This document shows, piece after piece, positions 6,998 to 17,278 of a stretch of DNA of 31,368 bases. A program made the position numbers and the translations under genes. Each line of letters opens with the position of its first letter. The first letter of the stretch is position 1. This DNA comes from an uncultured Novosphingobium sp. GTDB taxonomy: Bacteria > Pseudomonadota > Alphaproteobacteria > Sphingomonadales > Sphingomonadaceae. Below the pieces are notes generated by a model that had not been told where the DNA came from, ran no database searches, and saw nothing but the letters and a program-made list of their open reading frames with translations. The stretch covers positions 1 through 31,368 of the forward strand of contig CAMPIM010000032.1 of the NCBI GenBank assembly GCA_946886365.1, read 5' to 3'.

Positions 6998-7682
6998 AAT
7001 CCGCCATCAGTCGATAGCCGATGCCAAGTTCATTGACGATCATGGACGGTCGCGCGGGGTCCTTTTCCAGCTTCTGCCTCAAATTGCGCACGACGATTCG
7101 TAGATAGTCGATCCGGCGATCATGATCGTGCGGCCAGGCGGCTGCCAGAATCTGTTGATGCGTGACGACGCGGCCGGGGTGCATTGCCAGTTGGGTGAGG
7201 ACCTCGAACTCCTTGCGGGTCAGATGCACCTCCTCGCCATCACGCATGATGCGCCGATTGGCGAGGTCGATTTCCACGGGGCCGGACTGGACGACGGGCG
7301 CGGCCCCCTGCGCCGCCACACGCTCGCGCAGCGCGGCACGAAGGCGCGCGAGCACTTCCTCGCTATCGAAGGGCTTGGTGACATAGTCATGCGCGCCCAG
7401 ATCGAGTGCGGCGACCTTTTGCTCGGTCGCTTCGCGGGCAGACACGACGATGATGGGCGCGGCCACCGCCGCCTTGAGCAACTGGACGATCTCCAACCCG
7501 TCGCGGTCGGGCAAGCCCAGATCGAGGAGGATGGCGTCAGGCTTGGTCCGCCGGGCCTCGTCCAGCGCTTGTGCCGCGTTCACCGCTTCGGCGACGTCAT
7601 AGCCCGCCCGCGTCAACGTACCGTGCAACAGACGCCGGATATGCACCTCATCGTCTACGATGAGAATCCGCTGGCTGCTCAT
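6996..7682 (-). CDS. kdpE: Kdp operon response regulator KdpE
   Basis: An OmpR/PhoB-type response regulator that, once phosphorylated by KdpD, activates kdp transcription. It has 228 residues. The receiver domain (1-118) has the acidic pair Asp10/Asp11, phosphoacceptor Asp54 in ILLDLGLPD, Ser81 and Lys103 in YVTKPF. The winged-helix domain (about 130-226) contains HLTRKEFEVLTQLAMHPGRV and ends with RIVVRNLRQKL and GIGYRLM, the usual DNA-binding and wing segments. The ATG overlaps the kdpD stop by four bases (ATGA), so it is translated with kdpD. Candidate targets are the two direct-repeat sites at 15064-15086 and 6843-6865. Confidence 0.95.
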   Translation of the reverse strand: MSSQRILIVDDEVHIRRLLHGTLTRAGYDVAEAVNAAQALDEARRTKPDAILLDLGLPDRDGLEIVQLLKAAVAAPIIVVSAREATEQKVAALDLGAHDYVTKPFDSEEVLARLRAALRERVAAQGAAPVVQSGPVEIDLANRRIMRDGEEVHLTRKEFEVLTQLAMHPGRVVTHQQILAAAWPHDHDRRIDYLRIVVRNLRQKLEKDPARPSMIVNELGIGYRLMAD

Positions 7683-10345
7683 ATATGCTGGTCCTGCTCG
7701 CTAGCGCGGGTGAGGAGGGATTCAGGGAAATGCAGGCTGAACCGGGCGCCTTTGCCATCTGGCCGATTGTCCGCATCCACATTCATGCCCATCGCCTCGG
7801 CGAAACCCTTCACAATGGCAAGGCCTAGGCCGGTGCCGCTGACCGACCGATCGGACCCCTCCAGCCGCTTGAACGTCTCGAATACCTCCTTCTCCTGTCC
7901 GGTGGGAAGTCCTGGCCCCTCGTCGAGCACCGACAGGATGAGTTCGCTGTCGGAAAGTTCGGCGCGGATGGTGATTGCTGTGCCGGGGTCGCCATAGCGC
8001 CCGGCATTATCGAGCAGATTGAGCAGGCAATGGTGGAAAAGCTGGGCATCGACATTGACGAGCGGCAGATCAGGGGGGACGTCAAGCTGGATCGGATGCC
8101 CCTCCAGCGATCGGCGGGTGTCATGGACCGCCCCGCCCACGGCGTCGGTCAAGTCCACCGGCTCGATATGCAGGCGCAGCGCTCCCGCCTCTACCCGCGC
8201 CATGTCGAGCAGGTTCGCCACGAAGCGATTGAGCCGTACCGCCTCGCTCTCGATCGTGTCGAGCAGCGGATCGCCATTACGCTGGCGCAACTCGGCCGCC
8301 GCGCCCAGGATCGCCGTCAGCGGCGTGCGCAGGTCATGGCTGACGGAGGATAGCAGCGCGGCGCGGAGCCGATCGCGTTCGCGCACCTTGTCGACATCGC
8401 GCATCTCGGTTTCCAGGCGCAGCCGTTCGAGCGCAAGCGAGGTCTGGTCCAGCAGGCTGGTGAGCAGCGGAAGCTGGTCCGAACGGATCGGATCGCTGCC
8501 GTCGTCGCGCGCCAGACCCATGACCGCCAGAATATGCTCTCCCGCGCGCAGCGGCTGAAACTGCCAATCCGATGCCGCAAGGCTTCCCGTGCCGCGCCCG
8601 GCAGGTTGGCCGGTGTCCAACACCCACTGCGCGGCGGCCAATTCCATCGTTTCCACATTGATGCCCGGTTCACTCGCGGCCTGGACGACCAAGCCCGTTC
8701 GATGGCGTTCCAGGATCAGCACGCGGAGTTTGAGCAGGCGCCCGATTTCCTGGCAGGCGGTTCGCCCCACTTCCTCCCGATCGCCGAGCGCCGTCAGTTG
8801 CCGCAGATAGCCAGCGAGCGCGGCGTTGGTCCGCGCGCTGGAAGCGGCGAGGTCCGCCTGCGATCGAACGCGCGAGGTCAACTGGCTGGTCACGATCGCC
8901 ACGCCCAGCAGCACAAAGATGGAGATGACATTTTCCGGATTGCTGATCGTCAGCGTGCCGGTGGGCGGCAGGAAGAAGAAATTATAGGCAAGGCTGGACG
9001 CGATCCCGGCAAACAGCCCGGTGCGCAGGCCGAACAGGCTGGCAGCGACCATGACCGGCAGCAGATAGAGCAGGCCGACATTGCCCAGGTTGAGGATGTG
9101 GAAAAGGGCCGATCCAAGGGCTGTCACGCCAACGACCAGCAGCGCGGTCCACAGATATCCCGCAGGCTTGCCCCAATGGTTCAACGGGCGTGTGCGCGCA
9201 GGGCTGGCGGGCGCGCTTTCATCCAGCGGCAAGACATGGACCGCCACGCCCGGCGTTTCCCGCACCAGCCGATCGACGATCGAGCCGTGCCGGAACTCGA
9301 ACCAGCGCGATCGAATGGATTTGCCGACAACCAGCTGGGTCGCGCGTGCCTCGTCGGCGTAGCTTTTCAGGCCTTCGAATACCGTGAAGGCGGGCACCGT
9401 GGCGACTGTTGCGCCCAGACTGGATGCCAGGTTGAGCGCAGAGGCAATCCGGCGCATTTCCGGCTCGCCGAAATATTGCGCGCGGGGCGTTTCGATATGG
9501 ACGACGCTCCATGGCGCGCGGGCGGCGTCGGATATGCGCTTGGCCGCGCGCACCAACGTCTCGGCGCCGGGCAATTCGCTGACGGCAACCAATATGCGCT
9601 CGCTGCCTGCCCAGGTGCCGCCGAGCGCCTGAGCCCGAAGATCCTCCAGCATCTGAGTATCGACAGCCTGCGCGGCCCGGCGCAGCGCCAGTTCGCGCAG
9701 CGCCGACAGATTGGTCTTGGAAAAGAAATGGGCAAGGGCGCGGGTCGCCTCCTGCGGGAGATAGACCTTCCCCTCCTTCAGCCGTTCGATCAGTTCGGCT
9801 GGCGGAATATCGACGACCTCAATCTCTGCCTGTTCCAGAATGCCGTCGGGCACTGTTTCCCGCACGCGCACGCGGGTGAAGGACGCGACGACGTCGTTCA
9901 GGCTCTCCACATGCTGGATGTTGAGTGTCGAATAGACGTCGATCCCGGCGTCCAGCAGTTCCTCGACATCCTGCCAGCGTTTGGGATGACGGCTTTCCGG
10001 CGCATTGGTGTGGGCCAGCTCATCGACGAGCGCCAGCGCCGGTCGGCGCTCCAGCAGGCCGTCGATATCCATCTCGGTCAGGACATGGCCCTGATAGTCG
10101 ATGGATCGGCGCGGGAGGATTTCCAGCGCCTGCGTCAGCGCCTGCGTTTCGACGCGGCCATGTGTCTCGACGACACCGACGACGACATCGACGCCCGCTT
10201 TCTGCCGGGCCGCGCCCTGCACCAGCATTTCATAGGTCTTGCCGACGCCGGGCGCCGCGCCGAGAAATATCTTCAGCCTGCCTCGACCCTCCTGCGCGGC
10301 GGCGCGCAGAAAGGCTTCCGGGGTAGGCCGATCCCGTTCGTTCAA
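7679..10345 (-). CDS. kdpD: potassium/turgor sensor histidine kinase KdpD
   Basis: The membrane sensor that phosphorylates or dephosphorylates KdpE in response to potassium limitation. The 888-aa length matches the family. The KdpD domain (about 20-230) has Walker A GAAPGVGKT at 29-37 and the Walker B-like ALVDELAHTN with Asp108. A universal-stress-protein-like domain covers about 248-375. The four-helix DUF4118 membrane region covers about 397-495 and is followed by a GAF-like segment to about 640. The HisKA site is SSVSHDLRTPL with His670, and the ATPase has the N box near Asn777/Asn780, DEGPGL at 808-813 and GTGLGLAI at 837-844. The start codon is TTG, overlapping the kdpC stop in TTGA; this may keep sensor expression below that of the pump. 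The end overlaps kdpE. Confidence 0.96.
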   Translation of the reverse strand: MNERDRPTPEAFLRAAAQEGRGRLKIFLGAAPGVGKTYEMLVQGAARQKAGVDVVVGVVETHGRVETQALTQALEILPRRSIDYQGHVLTEMDIDGLLERRPALALVDELAHTNAPESRHPKRWQDVEELLDAGIDVYSTLNIQHVESLNDVVASFTRVRVRETVPDGILEQAEIEVVDIPPAELIERLKEGKVYLPQEATRALAHFFSKTNLSALRELALRRAAQAVDTQMLEDLRAQALGGTWAGSERILVAVSELPGAETLVRAAKRISDAARAPWSVVHIETPRAQYFGEPEMRRIASALNLASSLGATVATVPAFTVFEGLKSYADEARATQLVVGKSIRSRWFEFRHGSIVDRLVRETPGVAVHVLPLDESAPASPARTRPLNHWGKPAGYLWTALLVVGVTALGSALFHILNLGNVGLLYLLPVMVAASLFGLRTGLFAGIASSLAYNFFFLPPTGTLTISNPENVISIFVLLGVAIVTSQLTSRVRSQADLAASSARTNAALAGYLRQLTALGDREEVGRTACQEIGRLLKLRVLILERHRTGLVVQAASEPGINVETMELAAAQWVLDTGQPAGRGTGSLAASDWQFQPLRAGEHILAVMGLARDDGSDPIRSDQLPLLTSLLDQTSLALERLRLETEMRDVDKVRERDRLRAALLSSVSHDLRTPLTAILGAAAELRQRNGDPLLDTIESEAVRLNRFVANLLDMARVEAGALRLHIEPVDLTDAVGGAVHDTRRSLEGHPIQLDVPPDLPLVNVDAQLFHHCLLNLLDNAGRYGDPGTAITIRAELSDSELILSVLDEGPGLPTGQEKEVFETFKRLEGSDRSVSGTGLGLAIVKGFAEAMGMNVDADNRPDGKGARFSLHFPESLLTRASEQDQHI

Positions 10346-10935
10346 CGCGCGCTGCCGCCAAGCTGGTCAAGCTGCCGGTTCAGCGCCAGCACATTGACGC
10401 GCGCCTCGCCCACAAAACCCAGCAACGGGCGTTCGACATTGCGGCTGACGAGATCGCGCACCCGCCGTTCGTCAAGCGCGCGAACGCGGGCGACACGGGA
10501 CACCTGCGCCATGGCGGAAGCAGGCGACAGGTCGGGGTCCAAGCCCGAGCCGCTGGTCGTGACGAGGTCGGCCGGAACGGGTCCAGAAACACCCTCGGCG
10601 CGCCGCTTTTCGACATCGGCCTTCACGCGATCCGCCAGTGTTTTGGAGGTCGGGCCAAGGTTGGAACCAGCGGAGGCGAGGCCGTCATAGCCCTTGCCCG
10701 CCGCCGAAGGACGCGTCTGGAAATAGCGGTCGGCGGTGAAGGCTTGTCCGATCAGGGTCGATCCTATCACCTGACCCCTGTCATCGAGGATCAGGCTGCC
10801 ATTGGCGGCGCGGGGGAAGATCGCTTGTCCAATACCCGTCATGGCGAGAGGATAGGCGATCCCGAGCAGAATGGCGAACAGGATCGTCATGACGATCGCC
10901 GGACGCAGCGAAGAAAGGATGTCCTTGCCCATCAT
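10342..10935 (-). CDS. kdpC: potassium-transporting ATPase subunit C
   Basis: KdpC is the single-span periplasmic-facing subunit of the KdpFABC pump and helps ATP and potassium binding. It has 197 residues with one N-terminal transmembrane helix (about 11-35, IVMTILFAILLGIAYPL). The family signatures IGQAFTADRYFQTRPSAAG, a GSNLGPTSK segment, and a SGSGLDPDLSPASAM block are all present. ATG at 10935 is preceded by AAAGGA; a second ATG follows immediately. It starts eight bases after kdpB and overlaps kdpD. Confidence 0.96.
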   Translation of the reverse strand: MMGKDILSSLRPAIVMTILFAILLGIAYPLAMTGIGQAIFPRAANGSLILDDRGQVIGSTLIGQAFTADRYFQTRPSAAGKGYDGLASAGSNLGPTSKTLADRVKADVEKRRAEGVSGPVPADLVTTSGSGLDPDLSPASAMAQVSRVARVRALDERRVRDLVSRNVERPLLGFVGEARVNVLALNRQLDQLGGSAR

Positions 10936-10943
10936 ATGTTCCT

Positions 10944-12974
<2,031 letters not shown>

Positions 12975-12988
12975 TGGGCGCCCCCCTT

Positions 12989-14692
12989 TTAGAAAAGTTG
13001 CCCGCGGATCATGGCGAGATGATCGGCGATGGGACCAAGCGCGAGGCTCGGCAGGAAAGTGAGACCGCCAACGATCAGGATGATCCCGACGAGCAGCCCG
13101 ACCCAAAGGCCGCCGGTCGTGGGGAAAGACCCGGCGCTTTCGGGCGTATGCCTCTTCGCGGCGAGGCTGCCCGCGATCGCTAGCATCGGCACGATGACGA
13201 AGAAGCGTCCCAGCCACATCGCCACGCCCAGCAGCGCGTTGTAAAAGGGCGTGCCCGCCGTCAGCCCGGCAAAGGCGGACCCGTTATTGCCCGTGGCCGA
13301 AGTATAGGCGTAGAGGATTTCGCTAAATCCGTGCGGTCCCTTGTTGAGCGGCCCGGCTAGCCCGGCAGGCAACACCGCGCTGGCCGCCGTCAGGCCCAGG
13401 ATGCAGAGCGGCAGGATAGCGATGGCGAGTACCGCCAGCTTCACCTCCCGCGCCTCGATCTTCTTGCCGACATATTCCGGTGTCCTGCCGACCATCAGCC
13501 CCGCGACGAACACGGCGAGGATGGCGAACAGCAGGAACCCGTATATGCCCGCGCCGACGCCGCCGATGACGACTTCCCCCAGCTGTATGTTGAACAAGGG
13601 GATCATGCCGCCCAGCGCGGTGAAGCTGTCATGCATGGCGTTGACAGCACCGCAACTTGCCGCCGTGGTGACGACCGAGAAAAGGGCGGAGGCGGCGATG
13701 CCGAACCGGACTTCCTTGCCCTCCATATTGCCACCGGCAACACCAAGATTGTGAAGAACGGGATTGCCCGCCGCCTCCTGCCAGTAAGTGACGGCCACGC
13801 CCAGGAGGAACAAAAACGTCATGGCCGACAATATCGCCCAGCCCTGCCGGGTGTTGCCAACGGCCTTGCCGAAGCACCAGGTAAGACCGAAGCCGATCAC
13901 GAATATGGACAGCATCTGGACAAGATTGGTGAGCGCGGTCGGATTTTCGAACGGGTGCGCCGAATTCGCATTGAAAAAGCCGCCGCCATTCGTGCCCAGC
14001 ATCTTGATCGCTTCCTGGGAGGCAACCGGGCCAAGCGCGATAACCTGCTTTGCGCCTTCCAGCGTGGTCACATTGACCGAAGCGGCCATGGTTTGCGGCA
14101 CGCCCGAAGCGATCAAGTAGACGCCGTAAACCAGGCTGATCGGCAGCAGCAGGTAGAGGGTGACACGGGTCACGTCCGCCGAGAAATTGCCGATGCTCGC
14201 TGTCTCACGCCGTGCGAACCCGCGGAAGAAGGCGAAGGCAAGCGCGATGCCGGTCGCCGCTGACAGGAAATTGTGCAGCGTCAGCCCCAGCATCTGCGAC
14301 AGGTTGGACATGGCCGCCTCGCCCGAATACCATTGCCAATTGGTGTTGGTGGTAAAGCTGATCGCGGTGTTGAACGCGCCATCGGCGCCAATCCCTGCGT
14401 AGCCTAGGTCGTTGAGTGGCAGCACTCCCTGCAACCGCAACACGGCATAGGTGAAGATCAATCCCGCGAAGTTGAACAGCAGCATATGCGCCGCATAACG
14501 GCGCCAGCTCTGCTCTTCGTCGGGATTGATGCCGGACAGCTTGTAGAAGCCGGTTTCGATCGGCCCGAGCACGGCATGAAGGGGCGTCCGGCGGCCTTCA
14601 TAGAGCGCGAACAGCCAGAGGCCCATCGGCTTGGTCAGCGCCAGCAATATGCCCACGAAAGCGAATATCAGGATCCAGCCCTGGATAGTCAT
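12989..14692 (-). CDS. kdpA: potassium-transporting ATPase subunit A (channel-like subunit)
   Basis: KdpA is the potassium-selecting, channel-like membrane subunit of the Kdp pump. It has 567 residues and about ten membrane helices. All four pore-loop regions are recognisable: [51 protein letters not shown] and [13 protein letters not shown], which contain the glycines of the selectivity filter. GAGG-type ribosome site (GAGGAG) lies eight bases before the ATG. It begins 15 bases after kdpF. No residue in the filter appears unusual. Confidence 0.97.
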   Translation of the reverse strand: MTIQGWILIFAFVGILLALTKPMGLWLFALYEGRRTPLHAVLGPIETGFYKLSGINPDEEQSWRRYAAHMLLFNFAGLIFTYAVLRLQGVLPLNDLGYAGIGADGAFNTAISFTTNTNWQWYSGEAAMSNLSQMLGLTLHNFLSAATGIALAFAFFRGFARRETASIGNFSADVTRVTLYLLLPISLVYGVYLIASGVPQTMAASVNVTTLEGAKQVIALGPVASQEAIKMLGTNGGGFFNANSAHPFENPTALTNLVQMLSIFVIGFGLTWCFGKAVGNTRQGWAILSAMTFLFLLGVAVTYWQEAAGNPVLHNLGVAGGNMEGKEVRFGIAASALFSVVTTAASCGAVNAMHDSFTALGGMIPLFNIQLGEVVIGGVGAGIYGFLLFAILAVFVAGLMVGRTPEYVGKKIEAREVKLAVLAIAILPLCILGLTAASAVLPAGLAGPLNKGPHGFSEILYAYTSATGNNGSAFAGLTAGTPFYNALLGVAMWLGRFFVIVPMLAIAGSLAAKRHTPESAGSFPTTGGLWVGLLVGIILIVGGLTFLPSLALGPIADHLAMIRGQLF

Positions 14693-14707
14693 GGTCCGGG
14701 CTCCTCG

Positions 14708-14797
14708 TCAGAAGCGTTCGGGGCGAATGAGCACCGCCACCAGATACAGAAGAAGGCCGATCGCCGTGATCGCCGCGAGAGTGAGGTCAAGCGTCAT
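14708..14797 (-). CDS. kdpF: potassium-transporting ATPase small subunit KdpF
   Basis: A 29-residue single-span protein: MTLDLTLAAITAIGLLLYLV then AVLIRPERF. The length and the LxxPERF ending are typical of KdpF, which packs against KdpA and stabilises the complex. The ATG at 14797 is preceded by a G-rich stretch (GAGGGGGGCGGGG). It is the first canonical gene of the kdp operon, 15 bases before kdpA and 11 bases after the 27-codon ORF upstream. Confidence 0.92.
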   Translation of the reverse strand: MTLDLTLAAITAIGLLLYLVAVLIRPERF

Positions 14798-14808
14798 CCC
14801 CGCCCCCC

Positions 14809-14892
14809 TCACGCCTGATCGCACAGGCGGACATAAGCCAGCGTTGCCGCCAGCAGCCCGGCCAGTGCGCCAATCCAGAGCAGGTCCTGCAT
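14809..14892 (-). CDS. 27-aa membrane microprotein upstream of kdpF
   Basis: A short frame on the kdp strand starts at ATG 14892 and stops at TGA 14809. The 27-residue product begins MQDLLWIGALAG, continues through a hydrophobic Leu/Ala helix, and ends YVRLCDQA. It lies 11 bases before kdpF, in the same orientation and with the same one-helix design. Similar tiny ORFs ending in a Cys-Asp motif occur before kdpF in other kdp operons as far as I remember, but I know no assigned function. It may be a further small subunit, a leader peptide, or a translational coupler for kdpF. Confidence 0.6.
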   Translation of the reverse strand: MQDLLWIGALAGLLAATLAYVRLCDQA

Positions 14893-15063
14893 CGTCACGC
14901 TCCTTCCCCCGGCGCTGGCGCGGCCGAACGGCTGGGCAGGCACTCAAATGCTGCGGTTCTGGTCATGTCCGATCTTCCCCAAATACGCGCCACCCGGCTG
15001 CGGCGATTCGTGAGGGGTTTCAGATATGATGGGCCGCCATTTCTTATCGAGATCGAGAAGCGG

Positions 15064-15086
15064 CGATCTTCATAGTATTTGCATAG
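15064..15086 (-). promoter_or_regulatory. candidate KdpE operator, copy B, upstream of kdp
   Basis: On the minus strand CTATG CAAATA CTATG is a direct repeat with an 11-base period, followed by AAGATCG. It is 20/23 identical to the site at 6843-6865 in front of the small membrane protein. Location in the kdp leader and the spacing suit an OmpR-family operator. No promoter hexamers are clear enough to call next to it. Confidence 0.55.
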
Positions 15087-15194
15087 GGTAGCGTCCTGTT
15101 CCCACAGGGACGGGAGGCGCTTACCGGGCCAAGCAAGCGATCAGCGCAGGTCCCGGGGCGGTGTTCTTCGCCAGTCAAAACCTTGAACTTGGAG

Positions 15195-15212
15195 AAAACC
15201 CCGCCGGGCGGG
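15195..15212 (-). terminator. possible minus-strand terminator after tRNA-Gly
   Basis: Read on the minus strand, CCCGC, loop CCG and GCGGG are followed by GTTTTC. The stem is only five GC pairs and the T run is four, and it lies about 155 bases beyond the tRNA-Gly end, so it is a weak call. Confidence 0.3.
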
Positions 15213-15366
15213 AAGGCATAAGGCTGAATACCGAAGGGAGCGCCTCGCGGAGGAATCTGCGGCTGGCTTCTTTCACATTCGGCGCACGGATATCCTTGAC
15301 CGCAATCCCGGGACATCCGAACCCCGAGCATTACTGCGAAAGACGCTGCTAAAATCTTCGAAAATC

Positions 15367-15441
15367 TGGAGCGGGCGAAGGGATTCGAACCCTCGACCCC
15401 AACCTTGGCAAGGTTGTGCTCTACCCCTGAGCTACGCCCGC
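15367..15441 (-). tRNA. tRNA-Gly (GCC)
   Basis: A complete 75-base cloverleaf on the minus strand. The acceptor GCGGGCG pairs with CGCCCGC, the D arm is GCTC/GAGC, and the anticodon stem CAACC/GGTTG encloses TTGCCAA with anticodon GCC (15407-15409). The T loop is TTCGAAT, and CCA is encoded. Confidence 0.97.
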
Positions 15442-15516
15442 TCTGGCGGCCGGAGGAAGTCCCTCTCGGCGGGTGAGGCGGGCAACTAGCAGCGGTTGGG
15501 GAGGTCGGCAAGGGAG

Positions 15517-15537
15517 AATTTGGCCCCGGCCCAAATT
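15517..15537. promoter_or_regulatory. AATTTGG-N7-CCAAATT inverted repeat
   Basis: A perfect seven-base inverted repeat around a GC-rich centre, between the divergently transcribed tRNA-Gly and paoA. Its symmetry and position fit an operator for a dimeric regulator of pao, but an upstream element of tRNA-Gly is equally possible. No binding protein can be named. Confidence 0.35.
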
Positions 15538-15689
15538 TATCCCGCTGGCGGACTTTTGGGCGGGGGCAGAAGGACTGCGCTTGGCTGTGGAAGGTGCTCG
15601 CCCTATCTGGGCGGTGCCGCATCTTTTCTGACCGTGGCGGATCATCCGGGAATATGCTTCGTATTGGCTACGGCAGGAGGAAGGACGAT

Positions 15690-16325
15690 ATGGCGCCAGA
15701 TGATCTGACTCGTCGTGCCGTGTTGCAAGGCGGGGGCGCGGCGATGGCGGTTCCGGCCGTGGCGGACGCGAAAACCGGGGCGATGCGCGTGCCCGAATTT
15801 AACGAGGGAAGACACATGACTACCGTGGAGCTGACCGTGAACGGCCGTCAGGTGCATCTGCAACTCGATCCGCGCACGACATTGCTGGACGCCCTGCGTG
15901 AGCATCTGCACCTCACCGGGACCAAGAAGGGCTGCGATCATGGCCAATGTGGCGCCTGCACGGTGATTGTTGAGGGTCAGCGGATCAATAGCTGCCTCAC
16001 GCTGGCCGTCATGCATGAAGGCGAAACAGTCACGACGATCGAGGGGCTCGGCACGCCGGAAAAGCTCCATCCGATGCAGCGGGCCTTCATCACGCATGAC
16101 GGATATCAATGCGGTTACTGCACGCCCGGACAAATCTGTTCCGCCGTCGCCGTGCTGGGCGAGATCAAGGCGGGTATTCCCAGCCACGTGACCGATGATC
16201 TGGAGCAGGTGGTTCCGTCGGACGCGGAATTGCGCGAGCGGATGAGCGGCAATATCTGCCGATGCGCCGCCTATCCCAACATCATCGCCGCCATTCGTGA
16301 TGTCGCCGGGGAGGAAAAGGCATGA
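15690..16325 (+). CDS. paoA: periplasmic aldehyde oxidoreductase, iron-sulfur subunit
   Basis: The small subunit of the PaoABC molybdenum aldehyde oxidoreductase, passing electrons between the molybdenum site and FAD. From the ATG at 15690, with AGGAGG nine bases upstream, it has 211 residues. A twin-arginine signal (LTRRAVLQ, Arg8-Arg9, then a short Ala-rich hydrophobic stretch) implies Tat export of the folded complex. The plant-type [2Fe-2S] ligands are Cys82, Cys87, Cys90 and Cys102, and the second cluster uses Cys141, Cys144, Cys190 and Cys192 (CGYCTPGQ and GNICRC). Segments such as [16 protein letters not shown] and HVTDDLEQ match E. coli PaoA as I recall it. It overlaps paoB by four bases. 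Confidence 0.94.
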   Translation: MAPDDLTRRAVLQGGGAAMAVPAVADAKTGAMRVPEFNEGRHMTTVELTVNGRQVHLQLDPRTTLLDALREHLHLTGTKKGCDHGQCGACTVIVEGQRINSCLTLAVMHEGETVTTIEGLGTPEKLHPMQRAFITHDGYQCGYCTPGQICSAVAVLGEIKAGIPSHVTDDLEQVVPSDAELRERMSGNICRCAAYPNIIAAIRDVAGEEKA

Positions 16326-17278
16326 GGCCATTCACCTACAGCCGAGCCGCCAGCGTCGAAGATGCCGTGAAAGCCGCTGCGGATACGAAAGGCGCGCGCT
16401 TCATCGCAGGCGGCACCAATTTGCTCGACCTCATGAAGCTGCAGATCGAAACACCCTCGCATCTGATCGACGTCAATCATCTCGGCCTCAATCGGATCGA
16501 GCGGACGGCTGAAGGCGGCTTGCGGATCGGGGCGATGGTCCGCAACACGGCACTTGCGGCGGACAAAATGGTGCGGCGCGACTATGCAGTGCTCAGCCGT
16601 GCGCTGCTTGCAGGCGCCTCGGGTCAATTACGCAACAAGGCAACGACTGCCGGAAACCTGCTCCAGCGCACCCGCTGCCCCTATTTTTACGACATACGCA
16701 TGCCCTGCAACAAAAGGAAACCGGGCAGCGGATGTGGAGCATTGAAGGGGATCAGCCGCAGTCTGGCGATCATCGGCACCAGCGACGCCTGCATCGCGCA
16801 GCATCCTTCCGACATGGCCGTGGCTATGCGCGTGCTGGATGCGACGGTGGATACGGTGGCCCCGGACGGCATGCGCCGTTCCATAGCGATCGCCGATTTC
16901 CATCTGCTACCGGGGGATACACCACATGTCGAACATGCGCTGCAACCAGGCGAACTTATAACGTCCGTAACCCTGCCCCGGCCGATTGGCGGCACCCATG
17001 TCTATCGCAAGGTGCGGGATCGCCATTCCTACGCCTTTGCCCTTGTTTCCGTGGCGGCAGTGTTCGACGAGGATGGCGGCGCCCGCTTCGCTTTTGGCGG
17101 TATCGCGCCCAAGCCATGGCGCGTCGCGGCGGCTGATGCGGCGGCTAAGGCTGGTCCGGCTGCGGTCGCTGAAGCCGCATTGGCAGGCGCCCGGCCCACC
17201 GATCAGAACGCGTTCAAGCAGCAACTGACCGCCAGGACGCTGGCATCCCTCTTCCGCCAGAAGGAGGCGCGGCCATGA
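16322..17278 (+). CDS. paoB: periplasmic aldehyde oxidoreductase, FAD subunit
   Basis: The FAD-binding subunit of PaoABC. It has 318 residues. FAD-binding loop [11 protein letters not shown] is at 29-39, and [20 protein letters not shown] contains the second flavin segment. Four cysteines (119, 129, 138, 157) in [20 protein letters not shown] and [12 protein letters not shown] are conserved with E. coli PaoB, which carries an extra [4Fe-4S] cluster not found in ordinary xanthine oxidases. [20 protein letters not shown] near 230-250 is the CO dehydrogenase flavoprotein C-terminal signature. ATGA overlaps join it to paoA and paoC, giving a strictly coupled operon. Confidence 0.95.
   Translation: MRPFTYSRAASVEDAVKAAADTKGARFIAGGTNLLDLMKLQIETPSHLIDVNHLGLNRIERTAEGGLRIGAMVRNTALAADKMVRRDYAVLSRALLAGASGQLRNKATTAGNLLQRTRCPYFYDIRMPCNKRKPGSGCGALKGISRSLAIIGTSDACIAQHPSDMAVAMRVLDATVDTVAPDGMRRSIAIADFHLLPGDTPHVEHALQPGELITSVTLPRPIGGTHVYRKVRDRHSYAFALVSVAAVFDEDGGARFAFGGIAPKPWRVAAADAAAKAGPAAVAEAALAGARPTDQNAFKQQLTARTLASLFRQKEARP

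Larger units (their letters stand above)
14893..15366. other. kdp leader and intergenic region between kdp and tRNA-Gly
   Basis: No convincing gene is seen in these 474 bases; open frames on either strand have atypical composition or run through the tRNA. It should contain the kdp promoter on the minus strand, with the direct-repeat site at 15064-15086 about 170 bases before the first small ORF. A hairpin with four T residues on the minus strand lies at 15195-15212. The rest shows nothing I can assign. Confidence 0.5.

Noticed and set aside
8534..10690. A 718-codon open frame on the plus strand opposite kdpD, and similar long frames elsewhere (708-2096 minus, 2360-4063 minus, 11595-12992 plus).
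   Set aside because: All lie antisense to genes with clear domain content; high GC keeps the opposite frames open, and their translations show no recognisable protein features.
12975..13217. An 81-residue N-terminal extension of kdpB.
   Set aside because: It overlaps the end of kdpA, is Arg-rich shadow sequence, and the ATG at 12974 has a strong ribosome site and the family N-terminus.
15044..15622. A 192-codon minus-strand frame through the tRNA-Gly region.
   Set aside because: It translates the tRNA itself (the segment around SSGVEHNLAKVG) and has no coding-like composition.
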